From assembly GCA_043798355.1 (NCBI GenBank), contig JAZDOT010000032.1, positions 1-26,301 of the forward strand: 26,301 nucleotides of DNA, written 5' to 3'. Made by a program: the position numbers and the translations under genes. Source of the stretch: JAZDOT01 sp043798355 (lineage in GTDB: Bacteria; Patescibacteriota; Gracilibacteria; Peribacterales; Peribacteraceae). Positions 1 to 8,593 of this stretch are shown here, one piece after another. Numbering within the stretch: the first letter of the stretch is position 1; each line of letters begins with the position of its first letter. The notes beneath the pieces were generated by a model that worked only from the letters and a program-made list of their open reading frames with translations, was not told the DNA's origin and did not search any database.

Positions 1-95
1 GAGCGAACCACAGATCATGGCCGAAGCATCCTCACAGAAAAAAATAATCCACCCCCGTCTTGCCTCACGCTTGGCCTGCGTCCAGAGTAGGGGCC

Positions 96-851
96 ATGCC
101 GCGCGTCATCGCCATCACCTGTGTCCGCATGGGTTCCGAACGCCTTCCGGGAAAGATGCTGCGCGCGATCGTCGGCAGACCCCTCCTGGGATATCTGCTA
201 GATCGCATGCGCATGGTGCGGCACATCGACGGCGTGACGGTGGCCACCTCCAGCCGCACAGAGAACGATGCGATTGAACAACTATGCCGATCGGAAGGCG
301 TCTCCTGTTTCCGCGGGTCGGAGGAGGACGTTCTGGGACGCGTGCTCGGCGCCCTGGAACAGGAGAAGGCGGATGTGGGCGTCATCGCCTACGGCGACGG
401 ACCGCTCATCGACCCTGCACTCATGGATCAATGTCTGGAGAGATTCCTCGCTGACCCCGCTCTGGACTTCGTCGGGAACGACGTGAAGGAGGGCTTCCCC
501 TCCGGGATGTTCGCGGAGGCTTTCTCTGCCCGCGCACTGAGAGACGCGGCGGCGCGCACGCAGGACCCCTTGATCCGCGAGCACGCCACTCTCTTCCTCC
601 GAAAAAATCCGGCCCTCTATCGAACCGTCATCATCGAAGCGGAAGGCGCGCTGAGGCGGCCGGAGATCCATCTGGACATCGACGAGGAAGCGGACGTGCG
701 CGTGATCACGGCCATTGCGGAGCACTTCGCTCCGCGGCAGGATTTTTCCCTCGGGGAGATCCTGGCATTTCTGGATGCGCATCCGGACCTCGCAGAGATG
801 AACAGTGCCGTCCATCGGCGATGGAAGCAGTACCAGCAGCGATCCTCTTGA
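96..851 (+). CDS. SpsF-like sugar cytidylyltransferase (candidate CMP-pseudaminic acid synthetase)
   Basis: A 251-residue nucleotidyltransferase of the SpsF/acylneuraminate cytidylyltransferase type. The N-terminal nucleotide-binding signature is clear: the segment RMGSERLPGKML at residues 11-22, followed by GRPLLGYLLDRM and an EDD-type acidic patch at about residues 78-80. The family transfers CMP from CTP to a sugar acid or similar acceptor. As the first gene of a cluster with PseB, PseC, PseG/H and PseI but no classical PseF, it is the best candidate for activating the pseudaminic-type product to its CMP form; this is inference from context. I chose the ATG at 96 because the family starts about ten residues before the RMGS motif; the longer frame back to 60 begins with TTG and adds an unrelated leader. 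Only 14 bases separate it from the next gene. The 95 bases before it show no gene. Confidence 0.85.
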   Translation: MPRVIAITCVRMGSERLPGKMLRAIVGRPLLGYLLDRMRMVRHIDGVTVATSSRTENDAIEQLCRSEGVSCFRGSEEDVLGRVLGALEQEKADVGVIAYGDGPLIDPALMDQCLERFLADPALDFVGNDVKEGFPSGMFAEAFSARALRDAAARTQDPLIREHATLFLRKNPALYRTVIIEAEGALRRPEIHLDIDEEADVRVITAIAEHFAPRQDFSLGEILAFLDAHPDLAEMNSAVHRRWKQYQQRSS

Positions 852-865
852 TTCCCCCAGTACCC

Positions 866-1741
866 ATGGACATGAACGAATACGTGATCCGGGAAATTCC
901 CCTCGACGAACTGCCGCAGTGGTCACCGTGGCCCTCACGACTCCTCGGCCATACCGAATGGAAAACCGTCACGCGTTCCGTTGAAAAAATCGCCGCAGAG
1001 TACGACCGGGACAAGTACCTCCGCTGCCTCGAGTTCGTGGAACATGCGGGGCATCCCGTGACCATGGACGACGTCAAAAACTTCGAGCTGGGAGCCCCCC
1101 ATGCTCCCGACCGGTGCGTCTCCTGTCGAAACAGGCTCTTCGAGATGCGCGCGGATCGGGTTATTTCCGCCCATACGCAACTGCTCCTCGACACGGTGGA
1201 GCCGTTCATGGAGGGAATCGATACGGTCGTGGAGATCGGATGCGGGTACGGATTCAATCTCTGGCACCTGAAGGAGCGGTTCCCGGAAAAAACGTACATC
1301 GGCGGGGAGTACTCGGGGAACGCTATCACGCTCTCCAAAAAACTCCTCGGCAACGTGACGAATATCTCCGTTGCGGGATGTAATTTCTACGATGCGTCGT
1401 ACGACGTTCTGGAACAGTGCTCTCCCCGCTCCCGGGTGCTCGTCCTCACGCGCCACGCCATCGAGCAGCTCCCCACGGCAGCCCCTTTCCTGAAGACAAT
1501 CGAACGGTATTTCGACCGTATCGCCGCCGTCTGCCACCTCGAAATGATGTACGGACACTACGGAAACTCTCTCCTCGGCTTACTCCGCAGGCGGTATGCG
1601 GAGGTGAACGACTACAACCGGGATGTGCTCGATCTCCTGCGCGGGCGGAGCGACGTCGAGATCGTCGCGGAGGAGGCGGATCTCATGGGCATCGCGCCGC
1701 TCAACCCCACCTCCCTCCTCGTGTGGCGACCACGGAAGTAA
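866..1741 (+). CDS. Class I SAM-dependent methyltransferase
   Basis: A 291-residue soluble protein with a Rossmann methyltransferase core. SAM motif I (VVEIGCGYGFNLWHL) lies at residues 121-135 and is followed by an acidic motif II region (GGEYSG). The 100-residue N-terminal part has a CVSC pair at about 84-87, which might bind a metal. The acceptor cannot be read from sequence; its place in a nonulosonic acid cluster suggests methylation of the sugar or of a glycan end. The ATG at 866 (or 872) is preferred over 821, because the 821 start overlaps the upstream gene by 31 bases and adds a non-conserved-looking leader. Downstream lies a 51-base gap holding an apparent separate promoter for pseB, so this may be the last gene of the first transcription unit. 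Confidence 0.75.
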   Translation: MDMNEYVIREIPLDELPQWSPWPSRLLGHTEWKTVTRSVEKIAAEYDRDKYLRCLEFVEHAGHPVTMDDVKNFELGAPHAPDRCVSCRNRLFEMRADRVISAHTQLLLDTVEPFMEGIDTVVEIGCGYGFNLWHLKERFPEKTYIGGEYSGNAITLSKKLLGNVTNISVAGCNFYDASYDVLEQCSPRSRVLVLTRHAIEQLPTAAPFLKTIERYFDRIAAVCHLEMMYGHYGNSLLGLLRRRYAEVNDYNRDVLDLLRGRSDVEIVAEEADLMGIAPLNPTSLLVWRPRK

Positions 1742-1775
1742 AAGTGGGGAAAGTGGATGTGTCGGGGAAATTCCA

Positions 1776-1784
1776 TGATAGTAT
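1776..1784 (+). promoter_or_regulatory. Extended -10 promoter element before pseB
   Basis: The sequence TGATAGTAT is an extended -10 (TGn followed by TAGTAT). It ends 8 bases before the ATG at 1793, with no Shine-Dalgarno motif between. A start point about 7 bases downstream would give a nearly leaderless mRNA. No convincing -35 is visible, which is usual for extended -10 promoters. Confidence 0.5.
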
Positions 1785-1792
1785 GCCACGGC

Positions 1793-2761
1793 ATGGCAAC
1801 GTTTGACGGGATCACCGTGCTCGTCACCGGCGGCACCGGATCGTTCGGAAAGAAGTTTGTGGAAATCGTTCTCCGCGAACATCGACCGAAGCGGCTCATC
1901 GTGTTCAGCCGCGACGAATTGAAACAGAGCGACATGCGCAACGACGGATTCAACGCTCCGTGCATGCGCTATTTCATCGGCGATGTGCGCGACCGTGACC
2001 GGCTCCACCGCGCAATGGCAGGAGTGGATGTCGTCGTGCACGCAGCGGCCCTCAAGCACGTTCCGGCCTGCGAGTACAACCCCATCGAAGCCGTTCAAAC
2101 GAACATCGGAGGGGCGCGGAATATCCTCGATGCCGCTCTCGACGCAAAAGTGAAGACCGTCCTCGCCCTCAGCACGGACAAGGCTGTCAACCCCGTGAAT
2201 CTCTACGGCGCAACCAAGCTGGTTGCCGAAAAAATATTCATCGACGGGAACTCGTACAGTGGAATGGGCGGTACGAAATTCGCTTGTGTGCGCTACGGCA
2301 ATGTCGTGGGGAGCCGCGGGAGCGTGATCCCGCTCTTCCTCAAACAGCGCCCGACGGGGACAGTCACGCTCACGGACGAACGGATGACGCGATTCTGGAT
2401 CACCCTCGAGCAGGGGGTGCAATTTGTCATCCGCTGCATCGCTGAAATGCACGGAGGAGAGATCTTCGTCCCGAAGATCCCCAGCATGCGCGTCACGGAT
2501 CTGGCGGAAGCAATCGCACCGGACTGCATCAAGAAAACGGTGGGTATCCGCCCCGGAGAGAAACTGCACGAGGTGCTCCTCTCGGAGGACGAAGCGCGGC
2601 ACTCCGTCGAGAGGGAACGGGACTACATGATCCTGCCGGAGAACCGGCTGTGGGCGGAGCAGCCTTGGCCAAAGCCGAATATCCCCGAAGGGTTCCGGTA
2701 CGCAAGCGACTCGAACAAGGAGTGGCTCACAATCGGGGAACTCCGGAAGATCATTGCATAG
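1793..2761 (+). CDS. pseB: UDP-N-acetylglucosamine 4,6-dehydratase (inverting), PseB
   Basis: A 322-residue extended SDR of the FlaA1/PseB type, the first enzyme of pseudaminic acid synthesis. It converts UDP-GlcNAc to the 4-keto-6-deoxy-L-arabino sugar, with C5 inversion. The NADP-binding glycine motif TGGTGSFG is at residues 12-19. The family-specific active site is intact: TDK at 128-130 and YGATK with Tyr138 and Lys142. Length is close to characterised PseB proteins (about 330). The start at 1793 places MATFDGITVLVTGG exactly as in the family; the alternatives at 1757 and 1775 overlap the apparent promoter. It is followed after 6 bases by pseC, so the two are almost certainly co-transcribed. 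Identity as PseB rather than a retaining CapD-like enzyme rests on the short single-domain form and the pseC neighbour. Confidence 0.93.
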   Translation: MATFDGITVLVTGGTGSFGKKFVEIVLREHRPKRLIVFSRDELKQSDMRNDGFNAPCMRYFIGDVRDRDRLHRAMAGVDVVVHAAALKHVPACEYNPIEAVQTNIGGARNILDAALDAKVKTVLALSTDKAVNPVNLYGATKLVAEKIFIDGNSYSGMGGTKFACVRYGNVVGSRGSVIPLFLKQRPTGTVTLTDERMTRFWITLEQGVQFVIRCIAEMHGGEIFVPKIPSMRVTDLAEAIAPDCIKKTVGIRPGEKLHEVLLSEDEARHSVERERDYMILPENRLWAEQPWPKPNIPEGFRYASDSNKEWLTIGELRKIIA

Positions 2762-2767
2762 TGACCG

Positions 2768-3970
2768 ATGCCCGCACCTCTCGCTCTCTACGGCGGCTTT
2801 CCTGTCCGGAGCACGCTGCTCCCCTACAGTCGTCCGTCCCTGAGTCCGGAGGCCGGTGCGGCGATTGAGGAAGTTCTGCGCTCCGACTGGCTCACCACCG
2901 GACCGCGCGTTGCCGCGTTCGAAGAGCGCTTCGCCATGTTCGTGCACGCGAAGGAGGCGGTTGCGGTGAGCAGCGGCACGTCCGCTCTTCACGCCGCCAT
3001 GTTCGCGCTCGGCATCGGCCCGGGGGACGAGGTGATCGTCCCGACGATGACGTTCGTCGCGACCGCCAACGCAGTCGTGTACCAAGGGGGGACCCCCGTA
3101 CTCGTGGACTGCGATCCGGAAACCCTCCTCGTGGATCCCGCTCGCGTGGAAGCCGCGATCACTCCCCGAACCAAAGCCATTGTGACTGTGGATTATGCAG
3201 GGCAGCCGTGCGCGTACGGGGAGCTCCGCACTCTCGCTCACCGTCAGCACCTCCCGATTGTCGCTGATGCGTGCCATGCCCTGGGAGGATCGTACCGCGG
3301 AGAGAACGTAGGATCGATCGCGGACATGAGTACATTCAGTTTCCATGCCGTCAAACCGCTCGCGACCGGAGAGGGGGGCATGATCACCACCAATGATGCA
3401 TCGTTCGCACGGCGAATGCGCCGGTTCCGCAATCACGGCATCGAGGGAGATCACCGTGAACGGCAGGAACGCGGATCGTGGTACTACGAAATGATCGATC
3501 TGGGCAATAACTACCGCCTCACAGATCTGCAGTGTGCACTCGGCCTGACCGAACTCCCGCGCATCCCCGCCGAGACGGCACGTCGGCAGGAAATCGCCGG
3601 GCGGTACGATCAGGCATTCGCCCCCCTACGGGAGATCGTTGCACCCCTCGTTGTCCGTCCAGAGGTGTCCCACGCGTACCACCTGTATGTGGTACGTCTG
3701 CGCCCCGGAGCCCTCTCGGCCCCCCGCGCAGAGATCTTCCGGGCGCTGCGCGCAGAGAACATCGGCGTGAACGTCCACTACATTCCCGTCCACCTGCATC
3801 CCTTCTACCGGAAACGTTTCGGAACGAAGGAGGGGATGTTTCCCGTCGCAGAACAGGCGTATGAGGAGATCCTCTCCCTCCCTCTGTTTGCAGGAATGAC
3901 CGATAGCGATGCAACCGATGTGATCGAGGCGGTCATGAAAGTGATTGCCTACTATCGCAAGACCGCATGA
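2768..3970 (+). CDS. pseC: UDP-4-amino-4,6-dideoxy-N-acetyl-L-altrosamine aminotransferase, PseC
   Basis: A 400-residue PLP-dependent aminotransferase of the DegT/DnrJ/EryC1/StrS family. It is expected to aminate the 4-keto group made by PseB, using glutamate. Visible marks are SSGTSALHAA at residues 68-77 (cofactor phosphate binding), ADACHALG at 166-173 with the Asp that contacts the PLP ring nitrogen, and SFHAVKPLATGEGG at 191-204 with the Schiff-base Lys196. The motif NNYRLTDLQCALGL lies further on, as usual in the family. Length matches the family. It starts 6 bases after pseB and its stop overlaps the next gene by 4 bases (ATGA), so translation is probably coupled. Confidence 0.92.
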   Translation: MPAPLALYGGFPVRSTLLPYSRPSLSPEAGAAIEEVLRSDWLTTGPRVAAFEERFAMFVHAKEAVAVSSGTSALHAAMFALGIGPGDEVIVPTMTFVATANAVVYQGGTPVLVDCDPETLLVDPARVEAAITPRTKAIVTVDYAGQPCAYGELRTLAHRQHLPIVADACHALGGSYRGENVGSIADMSTFSFHAVKPLATGEGGMITTNDASFARRMRRFRNHGIEGDHRERQERGSWYYEMIDLGNNYRLTDLQCALGLTELPRIPAETARRQEIAGRYDQAFAPLREIVAPLVVRPEVSHAYHLYVVRLRPGALSAPRAEIFRALRAENIGVNVHYIPVHLHPFYRKRFGTKEGMFPVAEQAYEEILSLPLFAGMTDSDATDVIEAVMKVIAYYRKTA

Positions 3971-4974
3971 CTGCCACACCCGCCCCCTCCGTGCTCGTCA
4001 GCGGCGCAGGCTCCATCGGCAAGCGGCACCTCCGGAACCTGCATGCACAAGGCATCGGGGCACTCGCTATCTGCGATCCGGATCCCGCCCGCCTCACTGA
4101 GGCTGCCAACCAAACCCCGTGCAAGACGTACACGGACTTCCATCAGGCGCTGGCATCGGAGAAACCCGATGCCGTCTTCGTGTGTTCCCCGACACGCTGG
4201 CATCTTTCACAGGCCGTCGACGCAGCGGGGGCCGCAGCTCACCTCTTCATAGAGAAACCCCTCTCCCACACGATGGACGGGGTGGAACGGCTCGCGCATG
4301 CGGTGGAGGAACAACGTCTCTGCTGCATGGTAGGATGCAACATGCGCTTCCACTTCGGCCCGAAAACGGTCAAAACACTTCTGACGGAAGGGAAGATCGG
4401 CACTGTGACGCACGCCACCGTGTACACCGGATCGTTCCTGCCCGACTGGAGGCCCGTGCAGGACTACCGCAAGAGCTACAGTGCGGACCCTCTTCAGGGC
4501 GGCGCCCTCCTGGACTGTATCCATGAAATCGATCTCGCGCTCTGGTACATGGGCCCCGCAACACTCGTTTCCGCCGCGCTCCGGTCGGCGGACGTCATCG
4601 GCATTCCCGTGGAGGGTACGGCGGATCTGATCCTGGAACACGGGAAAGGAGTGACGAGCTCCGTGCACCTGAGTTTCACGGAGAAAGAATACCGCCGCTT
4701 CTGCCGCATCGAAGGCGCGGAGGGGACCATCGCATGGGATATCGGAGAGAAGACGGTGACACTCCGGGGGCGGGACGGGAAACTGCACGAAATATTCCGG
4801 GAACCGGCCGGGGAGGATCTCAACCGGATGTATGAGGATGAGCTGCGGCATTTCCTCGATTGCATGCGAAGAAACGTGCAACCGCAGGGCAATCTGCGGG
4901 AGGCAATCGCCGCGCTAAAGATCGCCCTGGAAGCAAAAAGGGGGGAAATGAGGAAGGAGTCTCCCAACACGTGA
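3967..4974 (+). CDS. Gfo/Idh/MocA-family sugar oxidoreductase
   Basis: A 335-residue NAD(P)-dependent oxidoreductase. The N-terminal Rossmann domain carries GAGSIGKRHLRNL at residues 13-25. The catalytic-region motif EKPLS is at 96-100, and the C-terminal half is the mixed alpha/beta domain typical of Gfo/Idh/MocA, with GGALLDCIHEIDLALW in the position of the usual G...HxxD substrate motif. Such enzymes oxidise or reduce ring hydroxyls on nucleotide sugars or free sugars. The core Pse pathway needs no such step, so this points to a modified sugar, together with the SDR that follows. It overlaps pseC by 4 bases. The exact substrate cannot be told from sequence. Confidence 0.85.
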   Translation: MTATPAPSVLVSGAGSIGKRHLRNLHAQGIGALAICDPDPARLTEAANQTPCKTYTDFHQALASEKPDAVFVCSPTRWHLSQAVDAAGAAAHLFIEKPLSHTMDGVERLAHAVEEQRLCCMVGCNMRFHFGPKTVKTLLTEGKIGTVTHATVYTGSFLPDWRPVQDYRKSYSADPLQGGALLDCIHEIDLALWYMGPATLVSAALRSADVIGIPVEGTADLILEHGKGVTSSVHLSFTEKEYRRFCRIEGAEGTIAWDIGEKTVTLRGRDGKLHEIFREPAGEDLNRMYEDELRHFLDCMRRNVQPQGNLREAIAALKIALEAKRGEMRKESPNT

Positions 4975-4980
4975 TATCAT
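4972..4980 (+). promoter_or_regulatory. Extended -10 promoter element before the SDR gene
   Basis: TGATATCAT is a TGn extended -10 with a hexamer (TATCAT) one base from consensus. It overlaps the stop of the oxidoreductase gene, and the hexamer ends 6 bases before the ATG at 4987, again suggesting a leaderless transcript starting inside the cluster. Confidence 0.55.
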
Positions 4981-4986
4981 GTTCGC

Positions 4987-5724
4987 ATGGCGAAGAAGGT
5001 TGCCTTGGTCACCGGGGGATCGCGCGGACTGGGCGCGGAAATCGTGCGAACGCTTGCGCGGGAAGGCTTCGACGTTGCCTTTACCTATCTGGAGGACGCT
5101 GCCTCCGCACGGAGCGTGAAGGAGGAGGTGGAAGCACTCGGCCGCACAGCCGCTATGATTCAGGCTGATGCCGCAGACTTCTCCGGAGCCCACACAGTGA
5201 CGAAGCAGGTGGAAGCGGAACTCGGCGGACTGCACGCCCTGATCTGCAACGCGGGATTTTCACGCAAAGGACTCCTCTGGGAACTGACGGAGGCCGACTG
5301 GAATGACGTGGTCGATGTGTGCCTGAAGGGTGCATTCAACTACATCCATGCTGCAGCCCCCACCTTCCTGAAACAGCAAAACGGAAAAATCGTCTGCATC
5401 GGTTCCATCAACGGGCTCAGGGGGCGGAAGAATACCGCCAGTTACAATGCGGCGAAGGCCGGACTCGTCGGTCTCGTGAAAGCTGCAGCACTCGAAATGG
5501 GGGCATACAACATCAATGTGAATTTGGTGGCACCCGGCTTCATCGAAACGCCGGGGCAGAAGAATACACCCGACTCCATGCGTGAACTGGTGCTTTCCGA
5601 GTGTGCCATCAAACGGCTGGGCAAACCCGAGGATATCGCGCCTGTCGTCGCCTTCCTCTGCTCCGATGCAGCTCAACATGTCACGGGACAGGTCATCAAA
5701 GTCGATGCGGGACAGTACCTCTAA
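4987..5724 (+). CDS. Short-chain dehydrogenase/reductase (FabG-like)
   Basis: A 245-residue classical SDR. The cofactor motif TGGSRGLG is at residues 9-16, CNAG at 87-90, and the catalytic Ser140, Tyr153 and Lys157 (YNAAK) are all present. FabG-like SDRs are often 3-oxoacyl-ACP reductases, but in glycan clusters they commonly act on sugar keto groups. Here the flanking genes are all nonulosonic acid genes, so I infer a sugar-tailoring reductase, possibly working with the Gfo/Idh enzyme just upstream as an oxidise/reduce (epimerising) pair. A fatty-acid role cannot be excluded. Its apparent own promoter and the 18-base gap to the next gene suggest it heads the second half of the cluster. Confidence 0.88.
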   Translation: MAKKVALVTGGSRGLGAEIVRTLAREGFDVAFTYLEDAASARSVKEEVEALGRTAAMIQADAADFSGAHTVTKQVEAELGGLHALICNAGFSRKGLLWELTEADWNDVVDVCLKGAFNYIHAAAPTFLKQQNGKIVCIGSINGLRGRKNTASYNAAKAGLVGLVKAAALEMGAYNINVNLVAPGFIETPGQKNTPDSMRELVLSECAIKRLGKPEDIAPVVAFLCSDAAQHVTGQVIKVDAGQYL

Positions 5725-5742
5725 TCCTCCGTCTTCCTCCCG

Positions 5743-7224
5743 ATGCACATTCTCTTCCGCACCGAGGCATCAGCCACGATCGGACTCGGACACGCAATGC
5801 GTTGCATGGCTCTGGCACAGAGTTGCCGGCGGGCGGGGTGCGTGCCGCACTTCCTCTGCAGCACACTGTCTGCCGCATTCACGGAGAGACTGACATCGGC
5901 TGGCATCGTTGTGCACATCCTGCACAGCCGCCCTTACGGGGCGGAGGATGCAGAGGAGACGGCGGAGAGCGCACGGACGACAGGGGCATCGTGGATCGTC
6001 GTGGACGGCTACGCCTTCGACGCCCACTACCAAACAGCACTGAAGACACACGACATGCGCATTTTGTTCATCGATGATTACGTCCATGCAGAGCGCTACG
6101 CGGCAGACATCATCCTCAATCAAAATATCTACGCCTCGGCAGAGATGTACTCCGGCAAAGCGAATGAAGCCGCGCTCCTCCTGGGAACGCGGTACGCGCT
6201 CCTGCGCCCGGAATTTGCAGCGGCCGAAAAGGACCGCCCCCTGGCCGATACCGCCCGGAGGATTCTAGTGACGCTCGGCGGTGCCGATCCGGAACATATG
6301 ACGCACACGGTCATCCGCGCCCTGACCGCCCTGCAGGACATCGAAGTGAAAGTGGTCATTGGCGGGGCGAATCCCCATCGCGCGATAGTAGAGTCGGCGT
6401 GCTCCGGGACCGGCATGGATGTTGTCGTGGATGCACAGGATATGCCTGCGCTTATGGCGTGGGCGGATATGGCTGTCTGCGGCGGAGGAACGACGTGCTA
6501 CGAACTCGCCTGCATGGGGGTACCCATGCTCACAATCGTGCTGGCGGAAAATCAGCGCGCAGTGGCAGAGGGGCTGATGGATGCAAAAGCAGCCATCAAT
6601 CTGGGATGGCATGCCCATCTGACGGCGCAGACGATTGAACATGCTGTCCGAAACCTGCAAAAGGATCACAAGCTGCGCGCAACGATGATCCGGAAAGGAC
6701 GAGCTCTCGTGGATGGGCACGGCGCCATGCGCGTCTGCTTGCGACTCTCGGACAAGAAATTGTGGTTGCGTCCTGTACAACTGCAGGATCGCGATACGCT
6801 TTTCTCCTGGGCGAATGACCCTGTTATCCGTGCAGCCTCGTTCTCCACTGATCCGATTTCCTGGGAACATCATGTGCGCTGGTTTGAAACGAAATTACAC
6901 GATGTGCACTGTCGCATGTTCTTGGCATGTAATGAGGATGCCCTGCCCGTCGGACAAATCCGCTTCGATATCCGCGAAGAGGGTGATGCGGAAATTGACG
7001 TGCATCTTGCTCCCGAGGCGCGCGGAAAGGGATATGGAACGGCGCTCATTGCGGAAGGGGTATGCGCACTTCGTGCGTCCGCGGACGTACACACCGTGCA
7101 TTCATTCATAAAAATCAACAATACGGCCTCGCGCAACGCTTTCATCAAAGCCGGATTTCTGGAGCGGAAGAAGGAGACGGTCCACGGGGAAGAGGTGTAC
7201 CATTTCGTGTACACATACTCATGA
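5743..7224 (+). CDS. pseG-pseH: Fused PseG-PseH: UDP-sugar hydrolase plus GNAT N-acetyltransferase
   Basis: A 493-residue two-domain protein. Residues 1 to about 335 are PseG-like, a GT-B-fold hydrolase that removes UDP from the diacetamido-trideoxy-altrose: GLGHAMRC at 14-21 includes His17, at the position of the N-terminal histidine implicated in catalysis in this family, and VCGGGTTCYELACMGVP at 245-261 is the UDP-binding glycine-rich region. Residues 340 to 493 are a GNAT domain (LWLRPVQLQDRDTLFSW at its start, acetyl-CoA loop ARGKGYGTALI at 426-436), as in PseH, which acetylates the 4-amino group. The two activities are consecutive steps (PseH then PseG), although the order in the polypeptide is reversed. 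Similar fusions are known to me in other bacteria. The stop overlaps the next gene by 4 bases. Confidence 0.9.
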   Translation: MHILFRTEASATIGLGHAMRCMALAQSCRRAGCVPHFLCSTLSAAFTERLTSAGIVVHILHSRPYGAEDAEETAESARTTGASWIVVDGYAFDAHYQTALKTHDMRILFIDDYVHAERYAADIILNQNIYASAEMYSGKANEAALLLGTRYALLRPEFAAAEKDRPLADTARRILVTLGGADPEHMTHTVIRALTALQDIEVKVVIGGANPHRAIVESACSGTGMDVVVDAQDMPALMAWADMAVCGGGTTCYELACMGVPMLTIVLAENQRAVAEGLMDAKAAINLGWHAHLTAQTIEHAVRNLQKDHKLRATMIRKGRALVDGHGAMRVCLRLSDKKLWLRPVQLQDRDTLFSWANDPVIRAASFSTDPISWEHHVRWFETKLHDVHCRMFLACNEDALPVGQIRFDIREEGDAEIDVHLAPEARGKGYGTALIAEGVCALRASADVHTVHSFIKINNTASRNAFIKAGFLERKKETVHGEEVYHFVYTYS

Positions 7225-7910
7225 GCAAAACAGCCTACGTCGTCTGCGGCTGCAAATCCTGGAATCGAACGGTCTTCGCTCAGGATATCGCCGCGCTTCC
7301 CGGTACGTGGCACTTCATCGGGAAGAGAGAGAGACTGACTGCTGCATTCCTCAAAAAAAATCACCCGCGCTTCGTTTTCTTCCTCCACTGGTCGTGGAAA
7401 GTGCCGCAGGAAATATTCGAAAACTTCGAATGCATCAATTTCCATATGGCGGATGTGCCCTACGGCCGCGGGGGGAGCCCGCTCCAGAATCTCATCCTCC
7501 GGGGACACACAACAACCAAACTCTCGGCCCTGCGCATGACTGATGCGCTCGATGCGGGCCCGGTCTACCTCAAAGAGAACATGAGTCTGGATGGGACGGC
7601 GCAGGAGATTCTCCTCCGTTCTTCCCGCCTCGCAGCACGCATGATCGGGCGGATCATCCGCGAGCATCCCAAGCCGAAAGAGCAGAGGGGGAACGTGGTG
7701 CTCTTCGACCGGCGCACCTCCGGGGAAAGTCGCATTCCCGCCGGTCTCTCGATGCGGGCCCTCCACGATTTCATCCGTATGCTGGATGGCGAGGGGTACC
7801 CTCCCGCGTTCCTCGAATCCGGGGGATTTCGCTATGAACTGCGTTCCTCCGTGCTCTACGATGATCACCTCGAAACGCATGTCACGATCCTCCCCTCCGC
7901 CGCACCATGA
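7221..7910 (+). CDS. Formyltransferase-family enzyme (sugar N-formyltransferase candidate)
   Basis: A 229-residue protein related to the catalytic domain of methionyl-tRNA and sugar N-formyltransferases, which use N10-formyltetrahydrofolate. The signature INFHMADVPYGRGGSPLQNLI at about residues 72-92 keeps the catalytic Asn73 and His75, and MTDALDAGPVY at 106-116 supplies the conserved Asp111. It is shorter than methionyl-tRNA formyltransferase (about 310) and lacks its C-terminal tRNA-binding domain, so a sugar amine substrate fits better. ATG at 7221 overlaps the previous stop in ATGA; the longer frame from 7062 runs inside the GNAT coding region. It also overlaps the following deacetylase gene by 4 bases, making an acetyl-to-formyl exchange an attractive inference. 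Confidence 0.8.
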   Translation: MSKTAYVVCGCKSWNRTVFAQDIAALPGTWHFIGKRERLTAAFLKKNHPRFVFFLHWSWKVPQEIFENFECINFHMADVPYGRGGSPLQNLILRGHTTTKLSALRMTDALDAGPVYLKENMSLDGTAQEILLRSSRLAARMIGRIIREHPKPKEQRGNVVLFDRRTSGESRIPAGLSMRALHDFIRMLDGEGYPPAFLESGGFRYELRSSVLYDDHLETHVTILPSAAP

Positions 7911-8593
7911 ACATTCTCGTCGTCGCTGCCCATCCGGATGATGAAACCCTCGGTTGCGGAGGAACGATCGCCAGATACGCCGATGCCGGTGCAGCCGTGT
8001 CCATCCTCATCCTCGGAGAGGGCGTCACAGCGCGCGCCGCCGATCGCTCCGCAGGATCCCCCGCAGCACTCGAAAGGCTCCGGCAACAGGCAGAGGCGGC
8101 GGGAAACACCCTCGGCGCCCGCCGCGTGATCCTGCAGGGACTGCCGGACAATCGCTTCGATACCGTCCCCCTCCTCGACATCGCAAAGGTCATCGAGAAG
8201 ACCATCGAAGAGTTCCGGCCTGACATCGTCTTCACGCAGCACGGCGGCGACCTGAACATCGATCATGAACGCACGTTTCGCGCAGTGCTCACGGCCACGC
8301 GTCCCATGGCGGGCAGCTCCGTGCGGAGCGTCTTCGCCTACGAAGTCCCCTCCTCCACGGAATGGGCATTCCAGAAATTCTCTCCGGTGTTCCGTCCGAA
8401 TGTCTTCGTCGACATCGGCGGTACGCTGGAGAAGAAAATCGCCGCGTGTTGCCTCTATACGGAAGAGATGCGCCCCTTCCCGCACCCCCGCTCTCCGGAA
8501 GCCCTCCGCGCCCATGCTCAGTACTGGGGCAGCACGGCAGGTCTCGGTGCGGCGGAAGCGTTTGAACTCATCCGTGACATCCAGAGAATATGA
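7907..8593 (+). CDS. PIG-L/LmbE-family zinc-dependent deacetylase
   Basis: A 228-residue protein of the PIG-L (LmbE/MshB/BshB) family, which removes N-acetyl groups from amino sugars. The zinc and catalytic motif AHPDDE is at residues 8-13 (His9, Asp12 ligands, Asp11 base), and the third ligand appears as His120 in GGDLNIDHE. The length is typical. Starts and stops overlap both neighbours by 4 bases (formyltransferase before, PseI after), so its product is probably made in fixed ratio with them. I infer a de-N-acetylation of a Pse precursor or product before N-formylation; the substrate is not shown by the sequence. Confidence 0.87.
   Translation: MNILVVAAHPDDETLGCGGTIARYADAGAAVSILILGEGVTARAADRSAGSPAALERLRQQAEAAGNTLGARRVILQGLPDNRFDTVPLLDIAKVIEKTIEEFRPDIVFTQHGGDLNIDHERTFRAVLTATRPMAGSSVRSVFAYEVPSSTEWAFQKFSPVFRPNVFVDIGGTLEKKIAACCLYTEEMRPFPHPRSPEALRAHAQYWGSTAGLGAAEAFELIRDIQRI

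Noticed and set aside
17..277. 86-codon frame overlapping the start of the first cytidylyltransferase gene
   Set aside because: It runs out of frame through the conserved nucleotide-binding region and its translation is Arg/His-rich without any motif.
1580..3454. 624-codon open frame on the minus strand opposite pseB and pseC
   Set aside because: It is fully antisense to two genes with intact catalytic motifs. Its translation is low in complexity, rich in Arg/His/Glu and shows no domain. High GC codon use opens such frames.
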